A stretch of 64,000 nucleotides of DNA from Helianthus annuus. Its lineage: Eukaryota; Streptophyta; Magnoliopsida; Asterales; Asteraceae. Under the pieces are notes generated by a model. That model worked only from the letters and a program-made list of their open reading frames with translations, was not told the origin of the DNA and ran no database searches. A program made the translations under genes and the position numbers. The number at the start of each line of letters is the position of its first letter. Position 1 is the first letter of the stretch. The stretch is from positions 89,284,753 through 89,348,752 of the forward strand of contig NC_035448.2 in the NCBI RefSeq assembly GCF_002127325.2, in the 5' to 3' direction. Shown here piece by piece: positions 10,791 to 23,500 of this stretch.

Positions 10791-11960
10791 ATGTCCGGAC
10801 GTGTGAACATGACTCAAGCCCAGTTGACGGCTCTCATTAACGAACAAGTTGCTGCGGCGCTTGCAGCCACACAAGCAGGAGGTATAACCTGCTATTCCAA
10901 ACCTATCCTAGGATGTTAGATCCTACTCCCGTGACCCAACTCTCGCGCTTAATCTTGACCTATCTTTCTCGCGTAACGGGTCAGAACGCACAGCAACCTG
11001 TCTGCACATTCAAGAAGTTCATGGACTGTCGTCCAAGCACATTCAGTGGCACAGAAGGAGCAGTGGGACTACTCCATTGGTTTGGGAAGCTCGAGTCAGT
11101 ATTCGAGATGTGTGAATGCTCTGAGGCTCGCAGGGTCAAGTATACTGGTACTTTGGAAGGAATCGCGCTAACCTGGTGGAACACGCAAGTACAGATACTA
11201 GGGCTGGCAGCTGCTAACGCCACCCCATGGAACGATTTTAAAGAACGCATTAAAAGGGAATACTGCACGCGTGATGACATCCACAACTTGGAAGTGGAGC
11301 TTTACCATTTGGAAATGACGGGGTCAGGAATTGAAGCTCATACGAAACGGTCGAACGAACTGGCCATCTTGTGTCCAACCGTGGTGGACCCTCCAAGCAA
11401 GCGTATCGAATTGTACTTCAAGGGTCTAGCCTCAGAGGTTCGGAGCCATGCTGCATCGGCTAACCTCGACAATAACCAAGACATTTAGCGTCTTGCTCAT
11501 CACCTCACGGATCAAGCAGTGGAACAGAACAGGCTGCCTAGTTGTATCAGCGCTATTACTACCGCTATCACTTCTGCTACTCCCGCTACTACTAGTGACA
11601 ACAAGCGGAAATGGGATGGGTATTCCAGCAAGGGTTCCGCTACCGTTCAGTCTCAAGCACAGCAGCAGCGCAAGAATAGTAATCACCAGAGCCGAGTCAG
11701 CCAACTTCTGGTGGTTAGGGGCAGAGTGGATATCGGGGAATTCACCCAATGTGTAACCAATGCAACAGACACCACGGTGGTTAGTGCAACGAGGGACGTT
11801 GCCAGGCGTGTCTCAAGATGGACCATGAAGTTAAGGATTCAGGAGCCCACGGCCTGCAAAATAGAATCTCCAGCAGCAACAGCAAGCAGAGATCCTATGC
11901 AAGGAAAAGATTATCCGTATTCCTCGCTCTAGTCAGGAACCTCTCGAAGTTCAAGGCGAC
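10791..11960 (+). pseudogene. gag: Broken gag of element A
   Basis: The frame opens with an ATG at 10791 and matches the gag of D after an interruption of about 105 bp (10882-10985) that ends just before QQPVCTFK. A GT...AG pair exists there but leaves the wrong phase, so it is either a decayed intron or an insertion. The capsid-like region follows to 11488, where TAG stands where D has CAG, a C-to-T nonsense change. The same frame resumes to about 11690 and then shifts. The first CCHC knuckle is damaged and the region up to protease is deleted. The product would be capsid-like, but this copy cannot make a complete one. Confidence 0.8.
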
Positions 11961-14442
11961 AAGAGTGGTGCTGTGGTTGGCATCATCTCTTTCTTAAAGG
12001 CGCAGAAATGTTTGCGGAAGGGCCACACCGCAATTTTGGCTCTCGTTACTGACGCATCAGCGAAAGAAAAGAAGTTGGAAGACCATCCAGTTGTACGCGA
12101 CTTTCCTCAGGTGTTTCCTGAAGATTTACCTGGATTACCGCCTCATCGTCAGGTCGAATTTCACATCGAGCTCGCTCCTGGAGCAGCACCCATAGCTCGC
12201 GCACCATATCGTCTAGCTCCATCAGAATTGGAGGAAACTGTCAAAGCAGCTACAAGAGCTCTTGGAAAAGGGCTTCATTTGTCCAAGCTCTTCGCCATGG
12301 GGAGCTCCAGTACTTTTCGTGAGAAAGAAGGATGGCACTTTCAGGATGTGCATCGACTACCGTGAACTGAACAAGGTAACGGTGAAGAACCGTTATCCTC
12401 TTCCACGCATAGACGACTTATTCGACCAGTTGCAAGGGTCGTGTTACTACTCCAAGATAGACTTGAGGTCTGGTTATCATCAGCTGAGAGTCCGGGTTGA
12501 GGACGTCTCCAAGACCGCATTCAGAACTCGTTATGGCCACTACGAGTTTCTTGTCATGCCGTTCGGGTTAACAAACGCACCTGCCGTATTTATGGACCTT
12601 ATGAACAGGGTGTGCAAACCCTATCTTGACAAGTTCGTCATTGTCTTCATCGACGACATTCTGATCTACTCCAAGAGTCAGGAGGAACACGAGCAGCATC
12701 CACGCCTTATTTTGGAACTCCTACGGAAGGAACAGCTGTACGCTAAGTTTTCGAAATGCGACTTCTGGCTTCGTGAAGTCCACTTTCTAGGCCACGTAGT
12801 GAACAAAGATGGGATCCATGTCGATCCATCCAAGGTAGACTCGATCAGGAACTGGCCTGCGCCACGTACGCCAACGGAAATACGCCAATTCTTGGGTTTG
12901 GCGGGTTACTACAGACGGTTTATTAAAGACTTTTCAAAGATTGCTCAGCCGCTTACACTACTGACACAGAAGGGTGTCACCTACCGTTGGGGCAACACGC
13001 AAGAAACTGCTTTTCAGCACTTAAAGGATAGACTTTGCAGTGCACCTATCCTATCATTGCCAGAGGGCACGGACGATTTTTTTTAGTATACTGTGATGCA
13101 TCCATCCAGGGTCTGGGATGTGTGTTAATGCAGCGCGACAAGGTCATCACTTACGCTTCGCGTCAACTTAAGATTCACGAATGAAACTACACGATGCACG
13201 ATTTAGAGCTGGGAGCTGTTGTTTTCGCACTCAAGATATGGCGACACTACCTGTACGGTACCATGTGCACAATTTACACCGATCACAGGAGTCTCGAGCA
13301 TATCTTCAGGCAGAAGGAATTGAACATGCGTCAACGACGATGGGTTGAACTACTGAACGATTACGAATGCGCCATCAAGTACCATCCAGGCAAAGCCAAT
13401 GTTGTGGCTGACGCCCTCAGTCGAAAAGACATCCTACCTAAACGCGTGCGAGCGCTACAACTTACGATTCAGTCTAGCCTTCCTACACAGATACGAGATG
13501 CTCAGACAGAGGCATTGAAACCAGAAAACGTCAGGGCTGAAGCCCTACGCGGCTCACGACAGCGGTTAGAACAGAAGGCAGACGGCGCCTACTATGTAAC
13601 GGGGCGTATTTGGGTCCCACTTTATGGCGGTCTACGCGAACTTGTAATGGATGAAGCTCACAAGTCTCGCTATTCGGTACATCCAGGATCGGACAAAATG
13701 TACCACGACATCAGAACTACTTATTGGTGGCCTAGCATGAAGGCCCACATCGCTACCTATGTCAGCAAGTGCTTGACCTGTGCGAGAGTCAAGGTGGAAT
13801 ACCAGAAACCAGCGGGCCTACTTCAGCAACCCACGATACCGCAATGGAAATGAGAAGAAATTTCCATGGATTTCGTTACAGGCCTACCTAGATCTCAGCG
13901 TGGGAATGATACCATATGGGTGATCGTGGATCGACTCACCAAGTCTGCACACTTCCTGGCTATAAAGGAAACGGATAAGTTCTCCACTCTCGCAGACATC
14001 TACCTTAAAGAAGTTGTTTCGAGGCACGGGGTGCCCACTTCCATCATTTCGGATCGGGATGCACGATTCACGTCAGAACTATGGCAAGCGATGCACAAAT
14101 CTTTTGGCTCACGATTAGACATGAGCACAGCGTATCACCCTCAGACGGATGGGCAGTCTGAGCGAACGATCCAAACTCTTGAAGACAGGCTTAGGGCATG
14201 CGTTATTGATTTCGGCAACGGCTGGGAAAAGCATCTCCCTTTGGTGGAGTTCTCATATAATAACAGTTATCACACCAGCATACGAGCCGCTCCATTCGAG
14301 GCATTGTACGGACGTAAATGCCGGTCACCTCTCTGTTGGGCAGAGGTGGGGGATAGTCAGATCACGGGTCCAGAGATTGTAGTGGACGCCACAGAAAAGA
14401 TAGCACAGATACGACAACGCATGGCGGCAACACGCGACCGTC
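11961..14442 (+). pseudogene. pol: Broken pol of element A, 5' portion (RT, RNase H, integrase)
   Basis: The segment starts in the linker before reverse transcriptase (KAQKCLRKG), with no aspartic protease. RT motifs are present over 12262-13086, including [12 protein letters not shown] and the active site FIDD. RNase H follows ([25 protein letters not shown]), then the integrase zinc region ([10 protein letters not shown]...CLTCARVK) and catalytic core ([19 protein letters not shown]). Lesions include a frameshift near 12240, an extended T run with a stop at 13083, a frameshift near 13180 and a TGA for tryptophan at 13853. Element E splits the frame at 14447; the remainder is at 29616. Confidence 0.88.
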
Positions 14443-17189
14443 AGAAATGTGACAACTGGCAAAAATAATGGTAATTCCGTACAACTTAAACACTTGATTT
14501 AACATTTAATCTCTCTCATTACGATTTAATTATTGCATGATTAGGTCGTATAAAGTGTAGCAACCATAGGACATGGTTAAGTACGCTAAACAATACTAAC
14601 ACAATCGCCACGTCGCGAGAAAATCGCAAACTATGTCCTAATATGTTGGCACAATGCTGAAAATACTATTCACCTGAGCACACTATTCATGCCAGCCAGT
14701 TCCGAAACTGTCCGAACGAGCAACGAATGACATGAAAAAAAAAAAAATATTATAGTTGGGATATAAATAAAAACCCCTAACTAGGGGCACTAAAGGATAA
14801 AACATATAGACTTTAAAAAAAAATGTATATATATTTTTTTTAAAGTGTTCGTTCTGCGCTAAACTGTAACCGAATAAAATGTCCGCGGCACTAAAATTCA
14901 GCATTTTAGTGTCCGTAGAACTTGTAAATAACATTTTACATCATAAATAAGCTTAGGGATATCAATGGGATACTCGAAACATTTACTCCCGGTGTCACGC
15001 CACAACTTTCACACACTATCCAAACTCGAGCCGATAGGTGAATAAATTATATTCCTACCATCCAATCTCCTAAACTAAAAGGCTAGCGAACTAGTTAGCG
15101 ATATTTTGGCGTCGTAAACGCCTTAAATAAATGCCATAACATCGATGGTAAAATAAAACCATAGCTCCCGGTACTATATTACGCTTTTCATATCTTACCC
15201 GATATCGAACAGACAAGCGAACCGGTGGTATTTTTACCATCCAAAAACATTACCCACTAAACTAACAAAATAGTTAGACTTTATTTAAAATCCTAAACAA
15301 TTATTAACACCTTAATTACCCTAATTACCTTAATTACTAAAATATCTAGCCATTTAAACATTTTAACACATGCTTTATATGTTAAAAAAAATATATATAT
15401 GTGCAACCATACTTTGTACCCCCAATCGGCCATACTCTATCATTTCTAGACTTCTTGATTGTAAGTATGGAGTTATAGATTTGCTTTGACTAAAAGATTG
15501 TGCAACAATTTAATTAAAACCTCACCATCCTTTTTCCCTTCATTTCCTCAAATATTTCAACAAATAAAACCCCTCCTACCTCCCTCACCTCACGGCACTA
15601 CCTCCACAACTTGACACCACCCTTTTCACAATTAACACACCTTATTTTAAACTCTAGTAACCCATTTCAAGATCACTTAAGGACTTTGCAATATGGAAGA
15701 ACATTAAGGATCACTTTGGAGCTCTTATTTTCTCCCTATCTTCATCTTTAGCTTGTGCAAATTTGTAAGATCAACTTTTACCATTTTTAAGCTTATTATG
15801 ATATGTAGTTTAACAAAGTACAAGTTGATCATCTTGAACATAAATAAAATCAAACTCAAAATTCCTAATCTCACCATAAAAGTCTACTAAATGTGATGTA
15901 TATTATGTGGATTATGTTGATTATGTGCTAGATGATGCTTTACATGTGTAGATCTTGTTAAAGTAGGTTATTTACATGGATGATCTTGCATGTTTAAGAA
16001 CATAAATATAGATTTAAACATTTTTATGTTTAAATCTAAACAAGATCATCATTCTTATGAGCCATGAACTTTACTACGACTTAAAAATGAGTTACAACTT
16101 ATATGTGACTTTTATATAAATTAGAACCACAATTTTCACTAAAAGCGTCTTAAAAAGTGGTCTAAACAAGTTGTTTACAAGGAAGAACAACATGGAAGTT
16201 CTTAAGAAATAATATGTTTTTTTTTTTTTTGTCTTGTTAAAATAAACATAAAATGTCACCATATATTTTTAAAAGTGTGTTTAAAAATATATAGAAAGTT
16301 CATGGAAATGAGGATGTTAAATGTAGGATTATTCATGCTAAGTGATTGAATGAAAGTTGGTTTGGATTGATCATAATTAAGGGTGCTAAACACGCTTAAA
16401 AATGCGTTTTAAAAACGTGGGAAAACGCCATAGTTTAGGGGAAACTATGGCAAAATTTTCAAAAAAAAAAAAATTAAATTAATCACGATTAAAAAGAGAT
16501 TAATGGGGTGATTAGCATGGTTAATCGCGATTAGTAACTTTACTTGCGATTAACGACCTTAATCGTGATTATACAAACCCTAATGACAATGGTTAAGCAC
16601 TAACCATACAAGAGTTTATTTAAAACACTACAAGTTATTTTTATGACAAATGGGTAAAAATTACAAGGATAACAACTAATATAATTTTTGGAGAAAATTA
16701 TATGTATATATATTCCAAATACTTTATTTGATGTACAAAGTGTGTATATTATGTGTATGTATTAGTCTTAGGAATACATAACAAAATGTTAAAAATAATA
16801 CACATGAACATTATACACTTACAAGTAACTGAAACCTCGCTAACATTCGCAAGCATGGCGATAGCCGCGAACCTTCGCGAACACTTAAAACACATTTAGG
16901 TGATACCATAATACATGGAGCGAACCTCGAATGATGGAAAACGGACGGCAAACATCGGACGACACTTTATGCTTCGTCGGCGAAACGGACAATTTCGACA
17001 CAAAAGTTATATTAGCCGATCATTACGACAAGTCTAAAAATAAAATAAATTTTAGACACATCATATATATTGACGACAACGAAAGACCGGAAAGTTTAAC
17101 AATGAAAATAACACTAAGTGTGATTATAAAAATTATTAGCATAACTAGTAGAAGATTAGTAAGTTGCAAGAATATGAAATTAGGCCTTT

Positions 17190-17455
17190 AAAATTTATAT
17201 TGGGCTAAGACAATAAATGATGGGCTTAAATAACATAAACATTGGGCTAGGCCCAATATCATAAATACATGGGCAAAGGCCCATTCCAATAAACACTTAA
17301 ATAAGCCCACTTTAATAAATAAAATGGGCTAAGCCCAAATACAATGTTAAAATGGACTAAGCCCACTAACTTAAAGTCATGGACTAAGGCCCAATGACTA
17401 AATGTATGAGCCAAGCCCAAAAACACTAAATGGTGGGCTAAGCCCAAGGTAAAAA
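17190..17455. repeat. Cluster of TGGGCTAAGCCCA-type words in the LTR of E
   Basis: About a dozen GGGCT or AGCCC words occur in 265 bp, several as near-palindromes GGGCTAAGCCC. TGGGCC/T words are known plant Site II elements bound by TCP factors, so a promoter or enhancer role is possible. The copy in the right LTR is at about 27960-28210. Confidence 0.7.
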
Positions 17456-17514
17456 AAAAATATAATACATGTATATTTTTTTATATAAATATATATTATA
17501 AAAATACATTCTAA

Positions 17515-17650
17515 ATACGGTATACCTACACGTATAATACAATATACCTACACGTATAATACGGTATACCTACACGTATAAATACGGTATACCTACACGT
17601 ATAATACGGGATACCTACACGTATAAATACAGTACACGTACATGTATAAA
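17515..17650. repeat. Tandem repeats of TACACGTATAATACGGTATA in the LTR of E
   Basis: Five to six imperfect copies of a 23-24 bp unit containing CACGTATAA and CGGTATACC lie in a row. The other LTR has the same array near 28275-28410. Confidence 0.85.
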
Positions 17651-18047
17651 GCACACAAATACAAGTATACATACGGTATATGTATAAAGGATTCTAGTAC
17701 ATGACGATATACACACATACACTTGTTGAAGTGTACTCTCTCACTAAGGTTGTATACATACGACAACGTATTTCGACGTTAAAAATAAATATTTTTAACA
17801 CTCTTTACACTTATATTTGTGTAACAAATATAAAGTCATGAACCAAGGTATACATATGAAACAAGTGCCAACATACTACTAAAAATATACAAGTGTTCCA
17901 AAAACTATATGAAAATAATAAACGTTCAAGATGAACAACGAGTACAAGGTCTAGGAAAGACCGACGTGTCTAATGAGTTAGAACCCTTGTAGGTTGACTC
18001 ACGCTTACGGAACACGGTTGCTAGAGCTTATTGCTGGACGCAATACA

Positions 18048-18516
18048 GTGAGTTCATGTCCCCCTTTTCTTTTAACGTTTTGGTTTACAACTTTCGGGGG
18101 GAAATACATGTCAAACATAGGTATGGTTAAGTTATGGAATGAACTCTTAGATCATGTGAGCATAGGCTGAAACTGAGGTGCCATTAATCCTTTTGAGGAC
18201 CAAGGAACAAAGGTTAGATCTAATGGGTACGGGCGAGCCCCACTCACGGTCCAAGGGTGACCACTAGAGTGCTGTTGTGTCCATCGTCGAGAGTTCGACA
18301 CTTAAATTGCCTACGCGGGTTGAGTACCTCCTATGTCGTCACATATATTAATGTCCTTGCAAAACATTAATGATCAACATGTTCATAGACGCTTTACATA
18401 CCTACTTATAAACTAAACTTTCAAATGTTTTTGAGATTCATTTGATGCGCATTACACATAAAACGCATGAACTCACTCAACTTTTGTTGATGTTTTCAAA
18501 CTCACATGTATTTCAG
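18048..18516 (+). promoter_or_regulatory. Candidate leader intron in the LTR of E
   Basis: Donor-like ACA|GTGAGTTC at 18048 and acceptor-like CATGTATTTCAG ending at 18516 enclose 469 bp. The following exon edge, AAACTAATGGAACTTGGG, resembles that of F and, more distantly, A. The equivalent pair in the right LTR is 28810-29278. A CATGTCCCCC...GGGGG...ACATG foldback lies just inside the donor. Confidence 0.5.
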
Positions 18517-18856
18517 GAAACTAATGGAACTTGGGTGCTGGTGTTTATTATGAAGCTTTTGGATTACAAGTCATCGATGTCATCCCTTTTGAAGGGTTTG
18601 GTCCATATATCTCATCTTCAATGAGATATAGGATGCAAAGCCTTATGTTTTAAACTTATGTTGTACTCGTCTTTTGTAAAACTTATAACTTTTGTCGTTT
18701 GGCATTTTAAACAAACTTATGATGTGTAATATTTTACTATGTCAATGGATGAACATCGTATGTTTTTATTCATGTAGTTGTTTACTTATATCGTATGCAA
18801 TGAGAACTAATCAAGTTCACACCGCGCGCTTCCGCTAATGAGCGGGTGTGACAGAT

Positions 18857-18868
18857 TGGTATCAGAGC
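18857..18868 (+). other. Primer-binding site of element E (tRNA-Met type)
   Basis: TGGTATCAGAGC lies three bases after the LTR end. Confidence 0.9.
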
Positions 18869-19169
18869 TTCGATTGTAGTGAACTAGGATTCCTTCTCGA
18901 GTCTAGTCTACAATCATTAGGATCCTCCCTCGAAAACATTTTTGTGTTTGTAAAATGTTTTTCATTGCATATACAAAAGCACCAAGGTCCGATAACAAAA
19001 CTCTTTTCAAGAAAACAATGCGAGGACATTAACTGGGGCATGGTCTATATGGGATAGACTTGCCGAACTAGAACTACCGCGCACAATAACAATGTGATAA
19101 CATGTGATATGCTACATTTATTTGCTTACGTATATAACAAGTAATATTATTATTTAGTGATACATATAT
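18869..19169 (+). other. Untranslated leader of element E
   Basis: No gene is seen. An acceptor-like TTGTTCTTGCCAG just downstream, ending at 19196, could join a leader exon to the second ATG of the accessory frame (19203). Confidence 0.4.
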
Positions 19170-20114
19170 ATGAGTTGTACGGATTGTTCTTGCCAGGGTA
19201 CTATGGCATCATCGGCTAGCAGTGGCGTTTACGACAATCATGACCACATGGACGGACCATCTGATGATGAGCCCATGGAGGAGATCATTCCCTCTGATGA
19301 TGAGGACCTTGATGATTTTCAACCATTTGCGCTGCCAGACCATGACATGGTGGATGACGTTCTAGCTGTGGGGCCACAGTTGAACCCGTTTGTTATCATT
19401 GGTCATCCTGATGGAGCTCACATCGTTGACTACATTCCACTAGAGGTTGCTCCTCTCGCTGCGGTCCCGGGGTTTATTGTTGTGTCTGATGACGAGGATG
19501 ACGTTCCCGTCATACATGTCCATAGTTTGGACGATGAGATTGATGGTGGTGATGCCTTGGACATAGCCATTTTAGAGGTTTCCTCTCCCATCGTATCTGT
19601 GGTAGACCTATCCTCTTCGGGTTCTAGCGACGTCGCATCATCCTCAGCTGTACCCATTGCTACACCTGCAGTTGTCCCGTCTGATCCACCGACACCACAC
19701 ACTACTCCCGTCACTCCCACTACTGGACACCCGTTTTCACCGCATGTTGCTGATCCCCATCACACTGTCGCACCTATCCTTTTCATTCATGAGATTCCAG
19801 CACCCCGCCCTGGGGAGGGCACTTCTCGACAGCCGACCTCTCTCGATACCCATGTGCCGGCTGATCACTGGTCTACACGACACCCTCCGCCTCATATGTC
19901 CGAGTCTGACCCATATCATCCACGTCACTATCCTGCTTTCACTATCGATGATGAGATACATTCCTTACAGCTTCATATTCAAATCCTCTCCCGCCAGGTC
20001 TGGGAATTGCAGCAGTTTAGGGATGCTATGCCACCACCGCCACCAGCCTACCCTCCACCACCTACTCCACCACCACCATCATCTCCACCACCTCCATCTC
20101 CTCCAGTCGTCTAG
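19170..20114 (+). CDS. Accessory acidic/proline-rich protein frame upstream of gag in element E
   Basis: An intact frame of 314 codons lies between the primer site and gag. The likely start may be the second ATG at 19203 (303 residues), because an acceptor-like site lies seven bases before it. The first two thirds are strongly acidic, with DDE clusters around residues 30-50 and 125-155. A serine/threonine/proline stretch follows. Near residues 265-285 a short leucine-rich segment (SLQLHIQILSRQVWELQQF) could form a helix or coiled coil. The last 25 residues are almost all proline. No enzymatic motif, signal peptide or membrane segment is seen. I recall similar frames in Asteraceae gypsy elements annotated as extensin-like, but cell-wall function is unlikely inside a retrotransposon. 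Role unknown. Confidence 0.75.
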   Translation: MSCTDCSCQGTMASSASSGVYDNHDHMDGPSDDEPMEEIIPSDDEDLDDFQPFALPDHDMVDDVLAVGPQLNPFVIIGHPDGAHIVDYIPLEVAPLAAVPGFIVVSDDEDDVPVIHVHSLDDEIDGGDALDIAILEVSSPIVSVVDLSSSGSSDVASSSAVPIATPAVVPSDPPTPHTTPVTPTTGHPFSPHVADPHHTVAPILFIHEIPAPRPGEGTSRQPTSLDTHVPADHWSTRHPPPHMSESDPYHPRHYPAFTIDDEIHSLQLHIQILSRQVWELQQFRDAMPPPPPAYPPPPTPPPPSSPPPPSPPVV

Positions 20115-20526
20115 TTATCTTTTATTTGCAGGTACTTTTGTGTGGGAGTTGCAGACCCACTTTTATGTACATATGAAGACCTAGTATGAGCTGAAGACAC
20201 TTGAAGATTTTTGGAAGACCAATGTAGAAGAAAAAGACTTACTACTTTTGTGTATTATGAACTTGTATGACCGGGGTTGTGTAGCCTCGAGTCCTTTTGT
20301 TTTCTTCTACTAAACAATGTATCAAGTTGTCTAATATATGAAAGCTCAGTAGTTGTTTTTCTTTATTACATATTGTTGCTTATGCTTATGCATGTGCATG
20401 TGTTGCTTATGTGATTGCATGTTTGAGTGATGTGATGACTATTTACCTATTATGTATATACCTTAGTAGACTATATTTATCATTAAATATGTGTCTAATC
20501 TCCGCAATACTTCTTATTAGAAGACA
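20115..20526 (+). other. Spacer between accessory frame and gag in element E
   Basis: No coding signal is seen. Acceptor-like sites TTTTATTTGCAG (ending near 20131) and ACTTCTTATTAG (ending near 20520) lie at the two ends; the second is six bases before the gag ATG. This fits splicing that brings gag-pol close to the mRNA 5' end. Confidence 0.4.
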
Positions 20527-23500
20527 ATGCCGCCAAGACGAAAAACCAACACAAACCCCCTACCGAGAACAGAAGCCGAACTCAATGAGCGCATCTCGCA
20601 GGCTATTGCGCAGTACGAAGCCAACCGCTCCGAGCAAAGCGGTGGTACATCAGGAAACAATCCCCCTGCCGGTAATGTTAAATCGTCTATGACACATTAC
20701 AATACTCTCGTATATTCTATTTGTACTATGTCCATGCTCATTCACGGTTTGTGGTTGTAAATGTTTCAGGTTGCACGTACAAGCAGTTTTTGGACTGCAA
20801 ACCTCTGAACTTCGACGGCACAGGAGGTGCCGTAGCATTTGTACGTTGGGCCGAGAAGACTGACTTAGTCCTGAGAATGAGCAAATGTCTTCCTGAACAA
20901 AGGGTTACCTACATTTCCGGGTTGTTCTTGGACGGAGCACTTTCATGGTGGAACCTACAGGTTCAGACAAAAGGAGAAACTGCTGCGTATGCCATGAGCT
21001 GGGACGAGCTCAAAGAACTGATGAGGAAAAAGTATTGTTCGAGGGCTGAGATCCAGAAACTTGAAACCGAGTTTTGGAATTTAAAAATGATCGGATCTGA
21101 TATTGCTGGGTATGTACAACGCTTCCACGATTTGTCAAGGGTTGTTCCCTACTTGGTGGAACCTGAGTTTAAGCGGATTGAGAGGTTCATCTGGGGACTT
21201 GCTCCTGAGATTCTGAGCATGGTTACTTCTTCCAAGCCCCCTACAATCAGCGAGGCAATCGACTTGGCTGTCGCCCTCACCGAGGAGGCTCTTCGTTTAG
21301 ACAAGTTTTCAAAGCCAGGCTCTAACAAAAAAGAGACTCATGTGGAGTCTTCAAGCGGCAACAAGAGAAAGTTTTCAAACTTAAAGAAAGGCACTCAAGC
21401 AAACAACGACAACTGGAATGCGAACAAACGAAGGGAAGTGAACCCAACTCGTGGTACTAAAGCTTATGGAGCCACTAATGAGGCTAGTGGTAAAGGGTAT
21501 TTGGGTTCCAAGCCTAAGTGTGATAAGTGCAAGTTTCACCACAATGGTCGATGTCCAAGAGCTAAGTGTGACAAATGTGGAAAGGAAGGGCACAACAAAG
21601 AAACATGTTGGGTAGGAACTGGAGGAAGAAATATAAACCGAGGAGGAAACAACAACAACAATCAGGGCGGAAACAATAACAACAACAACCAAGGTAGAAA
21701 TGGTAATGGACGAGGCCAAGGTTGTTTTGGCTGCGGAGACTTAGGGCACTTTTTGAAGGATTGTCCTAAAGAAAATCAAGCCCGTGGAAGAGTCTTCACG
21801 ATTGGAGCACGTGAAGCGCGTCAGGACCCGAACGTAGTTACGGGTACGTTCCCTATAAACCAACACTTTGCATCCATTCTGTTTGACACTGGCGCCGACT
21901 TTAGTTTTATATCTATAGAATTTAAGAACATACTTAGTCTAGAGTCGAGTAAACTAGACGTCCCGTATTCTATAGAATTGGCGAATGGAAAATTAGTCGA
22001 AGCGGATGAGGTTATCAAGGGTTGTACACTCGAGCTTGGAGAGCGAAATTTTCTTATCGACTTCTTACCCGTTGAGTTGGGCAGCTTTGACGCGGTTGTT
22101 GGAATGGATTGGTTATCCGACAATCGGGCAGAAGTGGTTTGTCACGAAAAGAGCATCCGCATCCCATTGCCGAATGAAGAAACACTTATAATCCATAGGG
22201 AGAAACGCGAGACACCTCTACGGATCATAAATTGCATGAAGGCGCAAAAGTGTCTTCGAAAAGGCTGTATAGCCTTCCTCGCCCACGTAGTTGACAAGGA
22301 AACCAAAGAGCCGAGGCTAGAAGACATCCCTGTCGTGAAAGAATTTCCAGAAGTCTTTCCAGAAGACTTGCCTGGACTACCTCCGCAACGTCAAGTGGAG
22401 TTTCGAATTGATTTGGTGCCAGGAGCGGCACCAGTGGCGAAATCACCATATCGGTTAGCTCCGTCTGAAATGCAGGAGTTATCTACTCAGCTGCAAGAGC
22501 TGCTAGATAAAGGATTTATTAGACCGAGTTTCTCACCTTGGGGAGCTCCGGTATTATTTGTCAAAAAGAAAGACGGCAGCTTTCGCATGTGCATTGATTA
22601 TAGGGAGTTAAACAAGCTGACCATCAAGAACCGATATCCCTTACCGCGAATCGACGACTTATTCGATCAACTACAAGGTTCCAGCTACTACTCCAAGATT
22701 GATCTGAGATCGGGTTACCATCAGTTGAGAATACAGGAAGAAAGTATCCCCAAAACGGCTTTTAGGACTCGTTACGGACATTACGAGTTTCTTGTTATGC
22801 CGTTCGGCTTAACCAATGCACCAGCAGTGTTCATGGACCTCATGAACCGTGTGTGTAAGCCGTATTTGGACAAGTTTGTGATTGTGTTTATCGATGATAT
22901 CCTAATATACTCGCGAACCAAGGAGGAACACGAGCAACATTTGCGAGCTATTTTGGAACTCTTGAGAAAGGAACAACTGTATGCAAAGTTTTCGAAGTGC
23001 GAATTTTGGATTCGCGAGGTTCAATTCCTAGGTCATGTGGTAAATGAGAAGGGAATTCACGTCGACCCAGCAAAGATTGAGGCAATTAAGAATTGGGAAG
23101 CGCCTAGAACCCCTACTGAGATACGACAGTTTCTGGGATTAGCGGGCTATTATAGACGATTCATAGAGAACTTTTCAAAAGTTGCTCAACCGCTAACGTC
23201 CCTAACGCAAAAAGACAAGAAATTTGATTGGGGCGAGAAACAACAGGCGGCGTTTCAACTGCTGAAGGATAAACTTTGTGACGCGCCTATTTTGGCCTTA
23301 CCCGACGGTACCGATGACTTCATGGTTTATTGTGATGCATCGCGTCAAGGTCTTGGTTGCGTGTTGATGCAACGGGACAAAGTCATTGCGTACGCGTCTC
23401 GTCAATTAAAGGTGCATGAGAAAAATTATACCACGCACGATCTGGAGCTAGGTGCGGTGGTATTCGCGTTAAAGATCTGGCGTCACTACTTATATGGTAC

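Larger units (their letters stand above)
14448..18853 (+). repeat. 5' LTR of element E
   Basis: This 4406-bp LTR is AT-rich. A short palindrome CCCCTAACTAGGGG lies near 14775. A CT-rich exon-like stretch near 15520-15765 ends in a donor-like TTT|GTAAGA at 15765. A GGGCT/AGCCC cluster lies at 17190-17455, tandem repeats at 17515-17650, and a candidate intron at 18048-18516. The 86-codon frame at 16931-17191 is repeated in the other LTR, where its second ATG is mutated to ACG, and it shows no protein-like composition. Confidence 0.95.

Noticed and set aside
16931..17191. 86-codon frame kept in both LTRs of E
   Set aside because: Its retention is explained by the youth of the LTR pair, and one copy has already lost one of two adjacent ATG codons. 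No known domain is present.
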